Origin: Mycolicibacterium goodii
GTDB lineage: Bacteria; Actinomycetota; Actinomycetes; Mycobacteriales; Mycobacteriaceae
Length of the DNA stretch: 64,000 nt
Direction of reading: 5' to 3'
NCBI RefSeq assembly: GCF_001187505.1
Contig: NZ_CP012150.1
Location: 2,046,001-2,110,000, forward strand
Each line of letters starts with the position of its first letter. Position 1 is the stretch's first letter. The notes beneath the pieces were generated by a model that did no database searches, was not told the origin of the DNA, and saw only the letters and a list, made by a program, of their open reading frames with translations. Shown piece after piece: positions 45,267 through 54,176 of the stretch. A program made the position numbers and the translations under genes.

Positions 45267-45270
45267 ATGA
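45251..45270. promoter_or_regulatory. GntR-type box at the start of the catabolic operon
   Basis: TATCCTTATGATCATTATGA contains the ATGATCAT palindrome and overlaps the chosen ATG at 45267 and a TATGAT promoter-like hexamer. A bound repressor would block transcription start directly. It matches the boxes at 39096 (other strand) and 43656. Confidence 0.55.
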
Positions 45271-46454
45271 GACTAGCCAAGAGTCCGGTCCCGACGGGCA
45301 CGGTCGTCGATGACCACCAGTTCAGGATGGCGGTGCGGTCCTGGATCGGGGAGAACCTGCCAGAAGCCTGGCGCCACAGCTCGTTTGGGCCCAGCGATGA
45401 AGCACATGTACAGCGACGAACCCACTTCGGCCGGTTGCTCGGCGAGGCCGGATGGTTGTCGATCTGCTGGGCACGCTCGGTCGGCGGCGGCGAGATGGAC
45501 GCCTCTCGTCGGATCATCCTGTTGGAAGAGCTCGTCGCGGCCGGGGCGCCGGAACCCATGAATGCCAACGTGCTCGGCATCTTTGCCCCCACCTTGATCA
45601 AGTTCGGCACGCTCGATCAGTGTCAACGATTCCTTCCGGGCATGGTCAACCACGAATCCATCTGGTGTCAGGGGTTTTCCGAGCCGGGCGCAGGTTCGGA
45701 CCTGGCCGGGATCACCACCAGGGCAACGGTGGCCGGTGACGAACTTGTCGTCACGGGACAGAAGGTGTGGACCTCGTATGCGCACCTGGCCGAGTACTGC
45801 TACGCGCTGGTCCGCACATCATCAGAGAGCAGACGGCATTCCGGTCTCACGCTGGTCATCGTTCCGATGGGTCAGGATGGCGTTCAGGTTCGGCCGCTGC
45901 GGAACATGGTGGGCACAGAAGAGTTCTGCGAGGTCTTCTTCGAAGATGTTCGAGTGCCTGTCGCCAATGTGGTGGGCACTCTGGGTGACGGATGGCGGCT
46001 GGCGATGTACGCACTGGCGCAGGAGCGTTCGGTCGGACTCGCTCAGCGTTCACTGAAGCTGGCCGCGGAGTTTCGCCGGGTTGCGGCGATGGCGGCGCAT
46101 GGGCGGACCGACGGCAACCCCCGCGTGAGCGATGCGCTGTTCTCGCAGGGTGTGGTGGACGCCTATGTGCGGTCGAAGGTTGTGACCGCCACGGTGCGAA
46201 GAGCAATCGAGCTGGATGCCGCGGGCGCAGACATCGGTGTGTTGTCCTCGATTGCCAAAGTGTTCTGGAGCGAAAGTCACCAGTCACAGATGGATCTGGC
46301 CGCAGAACTGCTCGGGCCGAAGTTCGTCACGGGCGACGACACCGGCGCGGACTGGTACCGGGCAGCGATGTTCACGCGCGCCGAAACAATCTACGGCGGC
46401 ACCTCACAGATCCAGCGCAACGTGATCGCTCGCTCGTTGGGACTACCGAAATGA
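45267..46454 (+). CDS. Acyl-CoA dehydrogenase (steroid-type pair, subunit 1)
   Basis: A 395-residue ACAD-fold flavoprotein oxidising an acyl-CoA to the 2,3-enoyl-CoA. Visible are WCQGFSEPGAGSDLAGITT and VTGQKVWTSYAH (FAD/substrate region) and the C-terminal ETIYGGTSQIQRNVIARSLGLP. The IYGGTSQIQ ending without the short-chain-type Glu is common in mycobacterial steroid and cyclic-acid ACADs, which act as alpha2beta2 heterotetramers with an adjacent paralogue, exactly as here (46451). The ATG at 45267 was chosen over upstream ATG/TTG codons that lie in the promoter box. It opens an operon of ten coupled genes. Confidence 0.88.
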   Translation: MRLAKSPVPTGTVVDDHQFRMAVRSWIGENLPEAWRHSSFGPSDEAHVQRRTHFGRLLGEAGWLSICWARSVGGGEMDASRRIILLEELVAAGAPEPMNANVLGIFAPTLIKFGTLDQCQRFLPGMVNHESIWCQGFSEPGAGSDLAGITTRATVAGDELVVTGQKVWTSYAHLAEYCYALVRTSSESRRHSGLTLVIVPMGQDGVQVRPLRNMVGTEEFCEVFFEDVRVPVANVVGTLGDGWRLAMYALAQERSVGLAQRSLKLAAEFRRVAAMAAHGRTDGNPRVSDALFSQGVVDAYVRSKVVTATVRRAIELDAAGADIGVLSSIAKVFWSESHQSQMDLAAELLGPKFVTGDDTGADWYRAAMFTRAETIYGGTSQIQRNVIARSLGLPK

Positions 46455-47590
46455 GGCCGAATACCATGCGTGATGACGCCTTTGCCTCTGCTCTGGTCGA
46501 GGGGATTGCCGGACTGCTGCGCAAGCACACGTCCGAGCCTGGACAAAGCCCAGATGTTTCCGCCCTGATCAAGGAGGCCGCCGCAGGTGGCTGGCTCGAC
46601 ATCATGGAGGCCGGGCTCTCCGCCTCAGCTGAGGTGAGCCTCGAAAACGCACTGCTCGTCAGCGAGACGCTCGGACGACACCTCGCGCCGTTCCCCCTCG
46701 TGGTTGCAGGCGGGTTGATCAAGCCCATCTTGACCGGCGTGGAGCCGGGACGATTCAGCGCTCGCATCGAGTCATGGCTGGAGGAAGGGGCCGTGGTGGC
46801 CGTGCCAAGGCCTGAACTGCTTGTCGACGAGAACGATCCGCGTCAGGGGTGTTTCGTGCTCAGCGGTGATGTCCGAGTCGAGGATGTAGGCGGAACGCCG
46901 CGTCTCTTCGGCGCGGCCGACCGGCTGACCGGAGGTGAGGCTCAGGCGGTTCTGGTCTCGGTGGGCAAGTCCTTGGCGGCAGTGCCGACCGATGTGCGCG
47001 GGGTGACTCTTACATCGATACCCACAGTGATTCCCGGGTTCGACGCAGGCCGAGTCCACTTCGATGGTGTCGCTTTGGACGAGATCTACGTTGCCGACGC
47101 GAATATCGATGAGGCGGTACACAATGCATCGATGACATGGAGCCTGGCTCTGGACGCTTATGCGGTGGGTGCATGTCGAGAGATGGTGGCGACGGCCGTC
47201 CCGTTTCTTCTGGCCAGGGAACAGTTCGGTAGGCCGATCGGGTCATTCCAAGCCGTCCAGCATCTTGCGGCCGATATGCTGATCGCCGCCGAAACCAGTT
47301 ACAGTTGCCTGCTGGCGGCCGCTCGATCTGTTGCCGATTCCTCGAGCGCCGCACTGCCGACCGTCGTGGCATCGCGTCTGCATTGCAGTGCCGCAGCCAT
47401 CTCGGCGTGCCAGACCGCAATCCAGCTGCACGGTGGCATCGGCTTCACCTGGGAAATGGGTCTGCATTTCTGGTATCGCGCGGCACAGTTCGCACAGAAT
47501 TACCTGACGGATATACCCGAGCTCCGAGAGTTCTTGGCCCGTTGTCTGGGGGACTCGAGTGTCGAGGCGGGAAAGGTGGCAGGCATATGA
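46451..47590 (+). CDS. Acyl-CoA dehydrogenase-like protein (pair, subunit 2)
   Basis: A 379-residue ACAD-fold protein that lacks several catalytic ACAD motifs in its N-terminal half but keeps the C-terminal helical domain: LAREQFGRPIGSFQAVQHLAADM and AIQLHGGIGFTWEMGLHFWYRAAQF. This asymmetry is typical of the second subunit of heterotetrameric steroid-type ACADs (FadE26/27, FadE28/29 pattern). The ATG overlaps the first subunit's stop (ATGA). An internal ATG five codons later is an alternative start. Confidence 0.86.
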   Translation: MRPNTMRDDAFASALVEGIAGLLRKHTSEPGQSPDVSALIKEAAAGGWLDIMEAGLSASAEVSLENALLVSETLGRHLAPFPLVVAGGLIKPILTGVEPGRFSARIESWLEEGAVVAVPRPELLVDENDPRQGCFVLSGDVRVEDVGGTPRLFGAADRLTGGEAQAVLVSVGKSLAAVPTDVRGVTLTSIPTVIPGFDAGRVHFDGVALDEIYVADANIDEAVHNASMTWSLALDAYAVGACREMVATAVPFLLAREQFGRPIGSFQAVQHLAADMLIAAETSYSCLLAAARSVADSSSAALPTVVASRLHCSAAAISACQTAIQLHGGIGFTWEMGLHFWYRAAQFAQNYLTDIPELREFLARCLGDSSVEAGKVAGI

Positions 47591-49194
47591 CGCAATCACG
47601 AACCTTGGGGGCGCTCGTCAGCGAGCGGGCCCGTACCCATCGAAACTCGGTGTTTGTCACGGTCGAGAACAGGTCTGTCACCTATCACGAGTTCGATGCA
47701 CTCGTCACACGTGCCGCGCGGGGGCTCCTGTCGATGGGTGTCTCATACGGGGATCGGGTCTGTCTGGCGCTGCCCAACAGCCTCGAGTTCCTCGCGGCGA
47801 GCTTCGGACTCATGCGGATCGGTGCCATTCAAGTGCCGCTGAACCTGGAATTCCGAAGCGCGCAAGTCGCTTACGTTCTCACCGATGCCGACGCCACAGC
47901 TCTGATCTGCACGCCGAACTTCGTCGCGGAGCATCGTGACACCCTCGCGCAGGCGCGCCTCGATACCATCCTTCTGACGAGTGACGACCCGGCCCGGGAC
48001 GCGGATCTGAAAACCCGTTCATGGAGTGATGTTCTCGCCGCCGGCGACCGCGGCGGCGAGTCATTCCCCGAGGTCTCTCCTGCCGACCCGTTGGCCATCA
48101 TGTACACCTCGGGCACCACGGGTGACCCCAAAGGGGTACAACTCTGCCACGAGCACGAACTGACGATTGCCGAGAACATCGCCGCAAGCGTTGCCCTGTC
48201 GGACGCCGACTGCTTCTACAACTTCTATCCCCTGCACCACAACACCGGCCTCGGCATCATCACCTGTGCGGTCCTGGTCGCCGGAGCCCGGATGCTGCTC
48301 ATCGAGCGGTTCTCCCAGAGCCGGTTCTGGCCGGACGTGGTGCAGCACGGCTGCACGGCCTTCTACGGCATGGGACCGATTCTTGAGATTCTCGACAAAG
48401 ACCAATCCGCCGATGTGAATTCGGCAGGGCACAAGCTTCGAGTGTGTTTCGGCATCGCAATCAGTGATGATCAGGCGGAAAGATTCAGGAAGCGCTTCGG
48501 CATCGACTTCGTCAGCGGCTACGGCTCGACGGAGGTGAACATGGTGGCGATCGCTCCGATGCTCCGTGGTCACCCCGGCGCCGCAGGAAAAGTCCTCGAC
48601 GACTTCGAAGTGGCGATAGTCGACGGCGACGACCACCAACTCCCGCTCGGACAGGTAGGGGAGATCGTCGTCCGTCCCAGGCGGCCCTACATCACATCGC
48701 TCGGATACTTCCGAAAGCCGGCGGAGACTGCGGCGGCGTGGCGGAACCTGTGGGCGCACACCGGCGACGCCGGCCGACTCGACGCCGATGGCTACCTGTA
48801 TTTCGTCGACCGGATCAAAGACGTCATCCGACATCGCGGAAACAACATTTCCTCCTTGGAGGTTGAGACACCGATCCTGGCGCTGAGCGAAGTTGCCGAG
48901 GTCGCGGTCATCCCGGTGCCGTCGGAGCTCGGGGAGTTCGACCAGGACATCTGCGCGGTGATCGTTCCGCGCGCGGATGCGAGGCTCACAGCCGCGGACG
49001 TCATCGCATGGTGCGACAAGGTTCTCCCACGCTATGCCGTGCCGCGGTACATCGAGTTCGTTGCCGAGCTACCGAAGACTGCGACGGGGAAGGTCCGCAA
49101 GAACGTCCTGCGCCACGCGCCAGCTTCTGCGGCGCGCTGGGACCGCGAAAAGCACGTCGCCCGCGTCAACAGGGCAACCGGAAAGGCTGGATGA
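47587..49194 (+). CDS. Acyl-CoA ligase (AMP-forming, FadD/CaiC-like)
   Basis: A 535-residue ANL-superfamily enzyme forming an acyl-adenylate and then an acyl-CoA. The P-loop IMYTSGTTGDPKGVQL is canonical; the adenine motif is GYGSTEVN; the hinge aspartate lies in HTGDAGRLDADGYLYFVDRIKDVIRHRG (two blocks), and the C-terminal catalytic Lys is in PKTATGKVRKN. The ATG overlaps the preceding stop. In this operon it should activate a carboxylate side chain produced by ring opening or imported directly. Confidence 0.9.
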   Translation: MTQSRTLGALVSERARTHRNSVFVTVENRSVTYHEFDALVTRAARGLLSMGVSYGDRVCLALPNSLEFLAASFGLMRIGAIQVPLNLEFRSAQVAYVLTDADATALICTPNFVAEHRDTLAQARLDTILLTSDDPARDADLKTRSWSDVLAAGDRGGESFPEVSPADPLAIMYTSGTTGDPKGVQLCHEHELTIAENIAASVALSDADCFYNFYPLHHNTGLGIITCAVLVAGARMLLIERFSQSRFWPDVVQHGCTAFYGMGPILEILDKDQSADVNSAGHKLRVCFGIAISDDQAERFRKRFGIDFVSGYGSTEVNMVAIAPMLRGHPGAAGKVLDDFEVAIVDGDDHQLPLGQVGEIVVRPRRPYITSLGYFRKPAETAAAWRNLWAHTGDAGRLDADGYLYFVDRIKDVIRHRGNNISSLEVETPILALSEVAEVAVIPVPSELGEFDQDICAVIVPRADARLTAADVIAWCDKVLPRYAVPRYIEFVAELPKTATGKVRKNVLRHAPASAARWDREKHVARVNRATGKAG

Positions 49195-49964
49195 AACAAA
49201 TGGAACAGTTCGACGGGACAACCACTCTCGTACTGGGTGCCTCGGGTGGAGTCGGCCACGCAGCGGCCGAGATGCTCCTCGATCGTGGGGCACGGGTGGG
49301 ATTGCACTACCGCCGCAACGCAGAGCCGGTCCAGCAGCTCGTGGACAAATACGGTGCCGACCGCGCGCTGGCGGTGCGGGCCGATCTGACCGATGGCGAC
49401 TCGGTCCGGGCTGCGGTGGCAGATGTGGTGGCGACATTCGGTTCGCTCGAAACATGTCTCAACACCATCGGCACGGCGCTTCGCATGAAGCCCTTTCTGG
49501 AGATTTCGGAGCAGGCAATCGATGAGACCATCGACGTCGAACTCCGAAGCATCATCACCGTCGCGCAAGCCGTTCTCCCGCACCTGATCGCCAGCGGCCG
49601 TGGGCGTCTCGTGTTCGTCGGGTCGGATTCGGGGAAGGTGGGCACATCCGGCGAGGTCATCTCGGCCGCCTGCCGTGGTGGGATCATCGCACTGGCGAAG
49701 TCGCTGGCGCGGGAGTATGCACGGGCCAACGTCCTGGTCAACGTCATCTGCCCCGGGCCGACCGATACCGGGCTGTGGGACGACCTGGTGAACAACGACG
49801 AATTCGGTGCCAAGATCGGCAATGCAATGATCAAGGCGATCCCGCTGCGGCGTCTCGGTACCGCGCACGAGGTCGCGGCGGCAGCAGTGTTCCTGCTTTC
49901 GCAGCAGGCGTCGTTCATCACGGGTCAGGCGATCAGCGTCAGCGGCGGATTGACGATGTCATGA
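49191..49964 (+). CDS. SDR-fold protein without catalytic Tyr/Lys
   Basis: A 257-residue SDR with the cofactor loop LGASGGVG near residue 15 and an NTIGTA segment in place of NNAG. At the catalytic position the sequence is EVISAACRGGIIALAKSLA, where canonical enzymes have YxASKAGxxxLxKSLA: Tyr is replaced by Ile and Lys by Cys. The C-terminus (FITGQAISVSGGLTMS) is normal. The ATG overlaps the ligase stop. It may have lost redox activity and act as a subunit, hydratase-like or isomerase-like protein, or use another base. Confidence 0.82.
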   Translation: MKQMEQFDGTTTLVLGASGGVGHAAAEMLLDRGARVGLHYRRNAEPVQQLVDKYGADRALAVRADLTDGDSVRAAVADVVATFGSLETCLNTIGTALRMKPFLEISEQAIDETIDVELRSIITVAQAVLPHLIASGRGRLVFVGSDSGKVGTSGEVISAACRGGIIALAKSLAREYARANVLVNVICPGPTDTGLWDDLVNNDEFGAKIGNAMIKAIPLRRLGTAHEVAAAAVFLLSQQASFITGQAISVSGGLTMS

Positions 49965-51178
49965 GTCGGCCGCTGGAAGACGTTCGCATCCTTGCCGTCG
50001 AGCAGTACGGTGCCGGTCCCTGGGGGACGGTGCATCTGGCCGATCTCGGCGCGGATGTGATCAAGATCGAAGACCCGAGGACGAACGGAGACGTGGGACG
50101 TTACGTCCCGCCATTCGCCGAAGGCGAAGACAGCTTGTTCTTCGAGGCGTTGAACCGCAACAAGCGCAGTGTGAGCCTGGACCTCACCAACGATGGTGGG
50201 CGCGAGGTGTTCCACCGGCTCGTGGCCGAGTCCGATGCGGTCTATTCCAACCTGCGTGGGGACGTGCCCGCCCGACTCGGCCTGACCTACGACCAGCTGA
50301 AGAACGTCAATCCTGCGATCGTCTGCTGCTCGCTGTCCGCGTTCGGGATGACGGGTCCCCGCGCTGCCGAGCCGGGATACGACTATGTGATGCAGGGACT
50401 GACCGGCTGGATGTCGCTGACCGGTGAGCCAGGGGGGCCTCCGCAGAAGACCGGGCTGTCTCTGGTCGATTTCGCCGGAGGCTACGTCGCCGGGTACGCA
50501 CTTCTGGCCGGGTTACACGCCGCGCGACGAGACGGCGTAGGGATGGACTGCGACGTCTCGCTGTACGAAACGGCGTTGAGCATGCTCAACTATCAGGCAA
50601 CGTGGCACCTCACCTCGGGACTGGTCCCGGAACGCACACGACATTCGGCCCATCCATCTCTGGTGCCGTTTCAGAACTTTCAGACCTCGGACGGCTGGAT
50701 CGTGATCGCCTGCCCCAAGGACAAGTTCTTCGTCCGACTGCTCGACGTCCTCGGTCTGGACAGTGTGCGCCGCGATGCACGGTTCGCAGACTTCGCTGCC
50801 CGCCTGCGGAACAAGGAAGCATTGCTTGCGATACTCGAACCGGCGATCAGAGCCTGGCGCACGGACGAGATGCTGGTGAAGTTGACTGACTCCGGAGTCC
50901 CCTGCGCACCGGTCAACGACGTCGAAAGTGCGCTGCGGGACGGTCATCTGGTGGCCAGGGGCGGTATCACCGAGACGACGCATCCCCGGTTCGGCACGGT
51001 CAAGGCTGTGGCGACGCCAGTTCGCGTCGGAACCCCGCCCACGGAGCACAAACGGGCCCCTCGCCGGAACGAACACGCCGTGGATGTTCTCACCGGCATC
51101 CTCGGGCTGGATGAGGACGCGATCGATGCGCTGCGCGCCGCCGGCGCATTCGGGCAGGCCCCTTGGGAGGAGAGATGA
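49961..51178 (+). CDS. CaiB/BaiF family (class III) CoA-transferase
   Basis: A 405-residue family III CoA-transferase that moves CoA between carboxylic acids through an aspartyl-CoA intermediate. Features are LEDVRILAVEQYGAGPWGTVHLADLGADVIKIE (split), the NRNKRSVSLDL segment and GLSLVDFAGGYVAGYALLAGL, where Asp is expected as nucleophile. The ATG overlaps the SDR stop. It would recycle CoA onto a pathway acid, complementing the AMP-dependent ligase. Confidence 0.9.
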   Translation: MSRPLEDVRILAVEQYGAGPWGTVHLADLGADVIKIEDPRTNGDVGRYVPPFAEGEDSLFFEALNRNKRSVSLDLTNDGGREVFHRLVAESDAVYSNLRGDVPARLGLTYDQLKNVNPAIVCCSLSAFGMTGPRAAEPGYDYVMQGLTGWMSLTGEPGGPPQKTGLSLVDFAGGYVAGYALLAGLHAARRDGVGMDCDVSLYETALSMLNYQATWHLTSGLVPERTRHSAHPSLVPFQNFQTSDGWIVIACPKDKFFVRLLDVLGLDSVRRDARFADFAARLRNKEALLAILEPAIRAWRTDEMLVKLTDSGVPCAPVNDVESALRDGHLVARGGITETTHPRFGTVKAVATPVRVGTPPTEHKRAPRRNEHAVDVLTGILGLDEDAIDALRAAGAFGQAPWEER

Positions 51179-52578
51179 CGCTCGCACGCGGCTTTGCCGA
51201 GTGGGCCGCCGAGGTGTCGGTCGGTGACATTCCGGTTGAGGTTCGCCGAAATGCTCTGCTGTGCGTACTGGATGGCCTTGGTACCGCCCTCGCGGCGGCC
51301 AGGATGAATCAGGTGCCCTTCGCGGTGGAAGTGGCTCGCTCTCTGGGCTCAGGTGAAGAAGCGACCGTCATCGGGTCCGCACTGCCGGCCTCCGCGGCCG
51401 GCGCCGCATTCGCCAACGGAGTGCTGATGCACAGCCTCGATTTCGATGACACCCACACCGCAGGCCTGGTCCACGCCACTGCGATGACCCTGCCCGCCAC
51501 CCTGGCGGTCGCTCAGCGTCAGGGTAGCTCCGGTCCGGAATTCCTGCGGGCGCTGGTACTTGGTTATGAACTCGCAGGAAGGCTGAGTTCCGCTGTACCG
51601 CATGGCTTCCATGCCAGGGGATTTCACGCCACTTCGGTGTGCGGCACCTTCACCGCAGCACTCACCGCATCGATACTGTCCGGGTTGTCGGTCGAGCAGA
51701 CGGTCAACGCGCTGGGTATCGCGGGCAGCCAATCGTCGGGGAGCATGGAGTTCCTGGCCACGGGCGCATCGACCAAGCAGATCCACCCCGGCTGGTCATC
51801 GATGGCCGGCGTGCTGGCGGCGGCGATGGCGTCCGGTGGCGCGACCGGTCCGGACACCGTTTTCGAAGGAAACCACGGGCTGTTTGCCCTGTTCGCCACC
51901 GGTGAGGCAGACCTGCGCTCCGTACTGGCCGATTTGGGCGCATCCTGGCAGGTCGATGGCGTCGAGCCCAAGCCGTACCCGGCCTGCCATCTGGTACATC
52001 GAAGCCTGGACGCGGCGAGGCGACTGCGGTCGATGATCGATGTCACGCGGATCCAGGAAATAGTGGTGAGGATACCCGCAGCAAGCGTGCCCATCGTGTG
52101 CAGCCCCGCAGAGGTCAAGCAGCGACCTCGTTCACCCTACGAAGCCAAGTTCAGCCTCCAGTGGAGCGTTGCCGCAATGCTTCTCGATGGTGAAGTCAGT
52201 GTCGACACGTATCGAGCGGATCGCATCGACCGGCCCGATGCCGGTCGGCTGAGCCAGCGGGTACGTTTCGAACCGGTCGACGATCCGAGGCCCGCCGCGC
52301 AACAGCCGGGGAATCTCACCGTGAGGCTCGACGGCGGCAACGTCATTCGAGTTTCCACCGACGACCCCTCGTTCGGCGACCAGCCGACTGATGTCGGTGC
52401 CCTGGTGCTCCCGAAGTTCAAGCTCAACGTCGGCGCCGGACGAGCCGCGATCCTGCTCATCGATGCGGTACTGGGTCTCGACGACGCGCCGCATCTGACC
52501 GAGCTCTCGACGGCACTGCATGCGGTTGTCCAGGAATGGGCCGACGATCGTTGCCAAACGAGCGGGTCGGTCTCGTGA
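51175..52578 (+). CDS. MmgE/PrpD family protein
   Basis: A 467-residue protein of the MmgE/PrpD family, which includes 2-methylcitrate dehydratase, cis-aconitate decarboxylase and other lyases/isomerases of branched acids. Typical are LDGLGTALAAAR, HSLDFDDTHTAGLVHATAMTLP with the active-site Asp/His cluster, and STKQIHPGWSSMAG. GGAGGAG precedes the ATG at 51175, which overlaps the CoA-transferase stop. The substrate is probably a hydroxylated or unsaturated acid of the pathway rather than methylcitrate, because no prpC/prpB genes are nearby. Confidence 0.88.
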   Translation: MTLARGFAEWAAEVSVGDIPVEVRRNALLCVLDGLGTALAAARMNQVPFAVEVARSLGSGEEATVIGSALPASAAGAAFANGVLMHSLDFDDTHTAGLVHATAMTLPATLAVAQRQGSSGPEFLRALVLGYELAGRLSSAVPHGFHARGFHATSVCGTFTAALTASILSGLSVEQTVNALGIAGSQSSGSMEFLATGASTKQIHPGWSSMAGVLAAAMASGGATGPDTVFEGNHGLFALFATGEADLRSVLADLGASWQVDGVEPKPYPACHLVHRSLDAARRLRSMIDVTRIQEIVVRIPAASVPIVCSPAEVKQRPRSPYEAKFSLQWSVAAMLLDGEVSVDTYRADRIDRPDAGRLSQRVRFEPVDDPRPAAQQPGNLTVRLDGGNVIRVSTDDPSFGDQPTDVGALVLPKFKLNVGAGRAAILLIDAVLGLDDAPHLTELSTALHAVVQEWADDRCQTSGSVS

Positions 52579-53732
52579 CCCGCGCCTACGCCGGTGCCGC
52601 CATCGTCGGTGTGGCCGAGTCCGACCTCGGCGTGACCGGGCGCTCCGCCTTGGAACTCCAAGCACAAGCGGTGCATCGAGCGCTCGCCGACGCCGGGTTG
52701 AGGCTGAGTGATGTCGACGGTATCGCCTCGGTCGGGGTACCACGATTTCCGGCGATCCAGGCGGCAGAGTATCTCGGCATCCGACCAACCTGGAGCGAGA
52801 GCACTTTCACCGGCGGATCGTCGTTCGAGCTACTGACGGCTCGGGCCGCTGCGGCGATCACCGCCAAACATGCCGAGACCGTGGTGGTGGTGTACGGCTC
52901 CAACCAACGGTCGGCGCGGTCGCGATCCCTCGGTGGAGTGCTCGATCCGTTGCAGCCGGAGTCCCAGTTCGACGCACCGTACGGGGCGCTCAATCCGGTG
53001 TCGTTCTACGCCTTGGCGGCGACGCGACACATGCATGAGTTCGGAACCAAACCCGAGCAACTCGCCGAGATCGCCGTCGCGGCGCGAGAGTGGGCCAAAT
53101 TGAACCCCAGGGCATTCCGTTACGGCAGCGACTCGCTCACAACCGACGACGTGCTCTCATCACCGATGATCTCCACGCCGCTGCACCAGTTGGACTGCTG
53201 TCTGGTCACCGACGGCGGAGGAGCGATCGTGCTCACCTCTGTCGAACGAGCCGTGGACCTGAAACGCGCCCCGGTTCGAATCCTCGGACACGGAGAGTGC
53301 TCGACCCACCATGGGTTTTCTCAGATGCCCGACCTCACCAGCACCGGCGCGGTGCAGTCCGGACGGGCGGCCTTCCGCGAAAGCGGTCTGACGCCGTCAC
53401 AGATCGACGTCGTTGAAGTGTACGACTCGTTCACGATCACAGCCCTCCTGTCCCTGGAGGCACTCGGCTTCTGTGATCGCGGCGAGGGCGGTTCCTTCGT
53501 CGAGCAGGGAAGGCTAAGGCCCGGTGGAGGATTCGCCTTCAACACCACCGGCGGCGGTCTGTCGTACACGCACCCCGGCATGTTCGGGATCTTCCTCATC
53601 ATCGAAGCTGTCCGGCAACTGCGCGGGGAGTGCGGACCACGACAGATTCCCGCCGCGGAGACGGCGTTGTGCCACGGCACTGGTGGGATCCTGTCCCACA
53701 ACTCGACCTTGATTTTGGGAGCTCACCGATGA
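52575..53732 (+). CDS. Thiolase-like protein (second Ltp2-type, no catalytic Cys)
   Basis: A 385-residue thiolase-fold protein of the lipid-transfer/SCP2-thiolase type. The canonical Cys loop reads STFTGGSSFELLTARAAAAI, lacking cysteine, while the C-terminal GGFAFNTTGGGLSYTHPGMFG keeps a histidine and HGTGGILSHNSTLIL replaces the CGGGG loop. GTG 52575 overlaps the PrpD stop (GTGA). It is immediately followed by its DUF35 partner. As for the pair at 41-43 kb, a retro-aldolase role is more likely than thiolysis. Confidence 0.85.
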   Translation: MTRAYAGAAIVGVAESDLGVTGRSALELQAQAVHRALADAGLRLSDVDGIASVGVPRFPAIQAAEYLGIRPTWSESTFTGGSSFELLTARAAAAITAKHAETVVVVYGSNQRSARSRSLGGVLDPLQPESQFDAPYGALNPVSFYALAATRHMHEFGTKPEQLAEIAVAAREWAKLNPRAFRYGSDSLTTDDVLSSPMISTPLHQLDCCLVTDGGGAIVLTSVERAVDLKRAPVRILGHGECSTHHGFSQMPDLTSTGAVQSGRAAFRESGLTPSQIDVVEVYDSFTITALLSLEALGFCDRGEGGSFVEQGRLRPGGGFAFNTTGGGLSYTHPGMFGIFLIIEAVRQLRGECGPRQIPAAETALCHGTGGILSHNSTLILGAHR

Positions 53733-54160
53733 CCCGATCGTATGCGGAGTTCCCGTCGCGCCCCGTTCCGCCGGTCACCTCGGAGACCCGCGAGTGGTGG
53801 GAGCACACCCGCGACCGCACCTTGACCGTGCAGCAATGCAAACGGTGTGATCATGCCCAGTTCTATCCGCGGGCCCTGTGCGTCTCATGCGGCTCAAACG
53901 ATCTGGACCTGGTGAAGGTTCGGGGCACCGGGAGTGTCTACTCCTTCACCACTGTGTTCAGGTCACCGGCCCAGGATCATTTCGTGCCGCCGTATGTGGT
54001 GGCGTTGGTTCGGCTGACAGAAGGTCCGGTCCTGCTGACCAACATCGTGACGGCCGAGCCGGAGGACGTCTCCTGCGACCTGCCGGTGACGTTGGTCTGG
54101 GATCAACTGCCCGATGGTAGGCACCTTCCCCTCTTCACGCCGGACAGCACTGCCGGCTAG
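53729..54160 (+). CDS. DUF35 zinc-ribbon/OB-fold protein (second)
   Basis: A 143-residue protein with zinc-ribbon cysteines 37, 40, 51 and 54 (QQCKRCDHAQFYPRALCVSCG) followed by the OB-fold (GTGSVYSFTTVFRSP). The ATG overlaps the thiolase-like stop, a one-to-one pairing seen in Ltp2-DUF35 aldolases. It is shorter at the N-terminus than the other DUF35 protein at 42298. Confidence 0.9.
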   Translation: MTRSYAEFPSRPVPPVTSETREWWEHTRDRTLTVQQCKRCDHAQFYPRALCVSCGSNDLDLVKVRGTGSVYSFTTVFRSPAQDHFVPPYVVALVRLTEGPVLLTNIVTAEPEDVSCDLPVTLVWDQLPDGRHLPLFTPDSTAG

Positions 54161-54176
54161 ACAGATAGGACATTCC

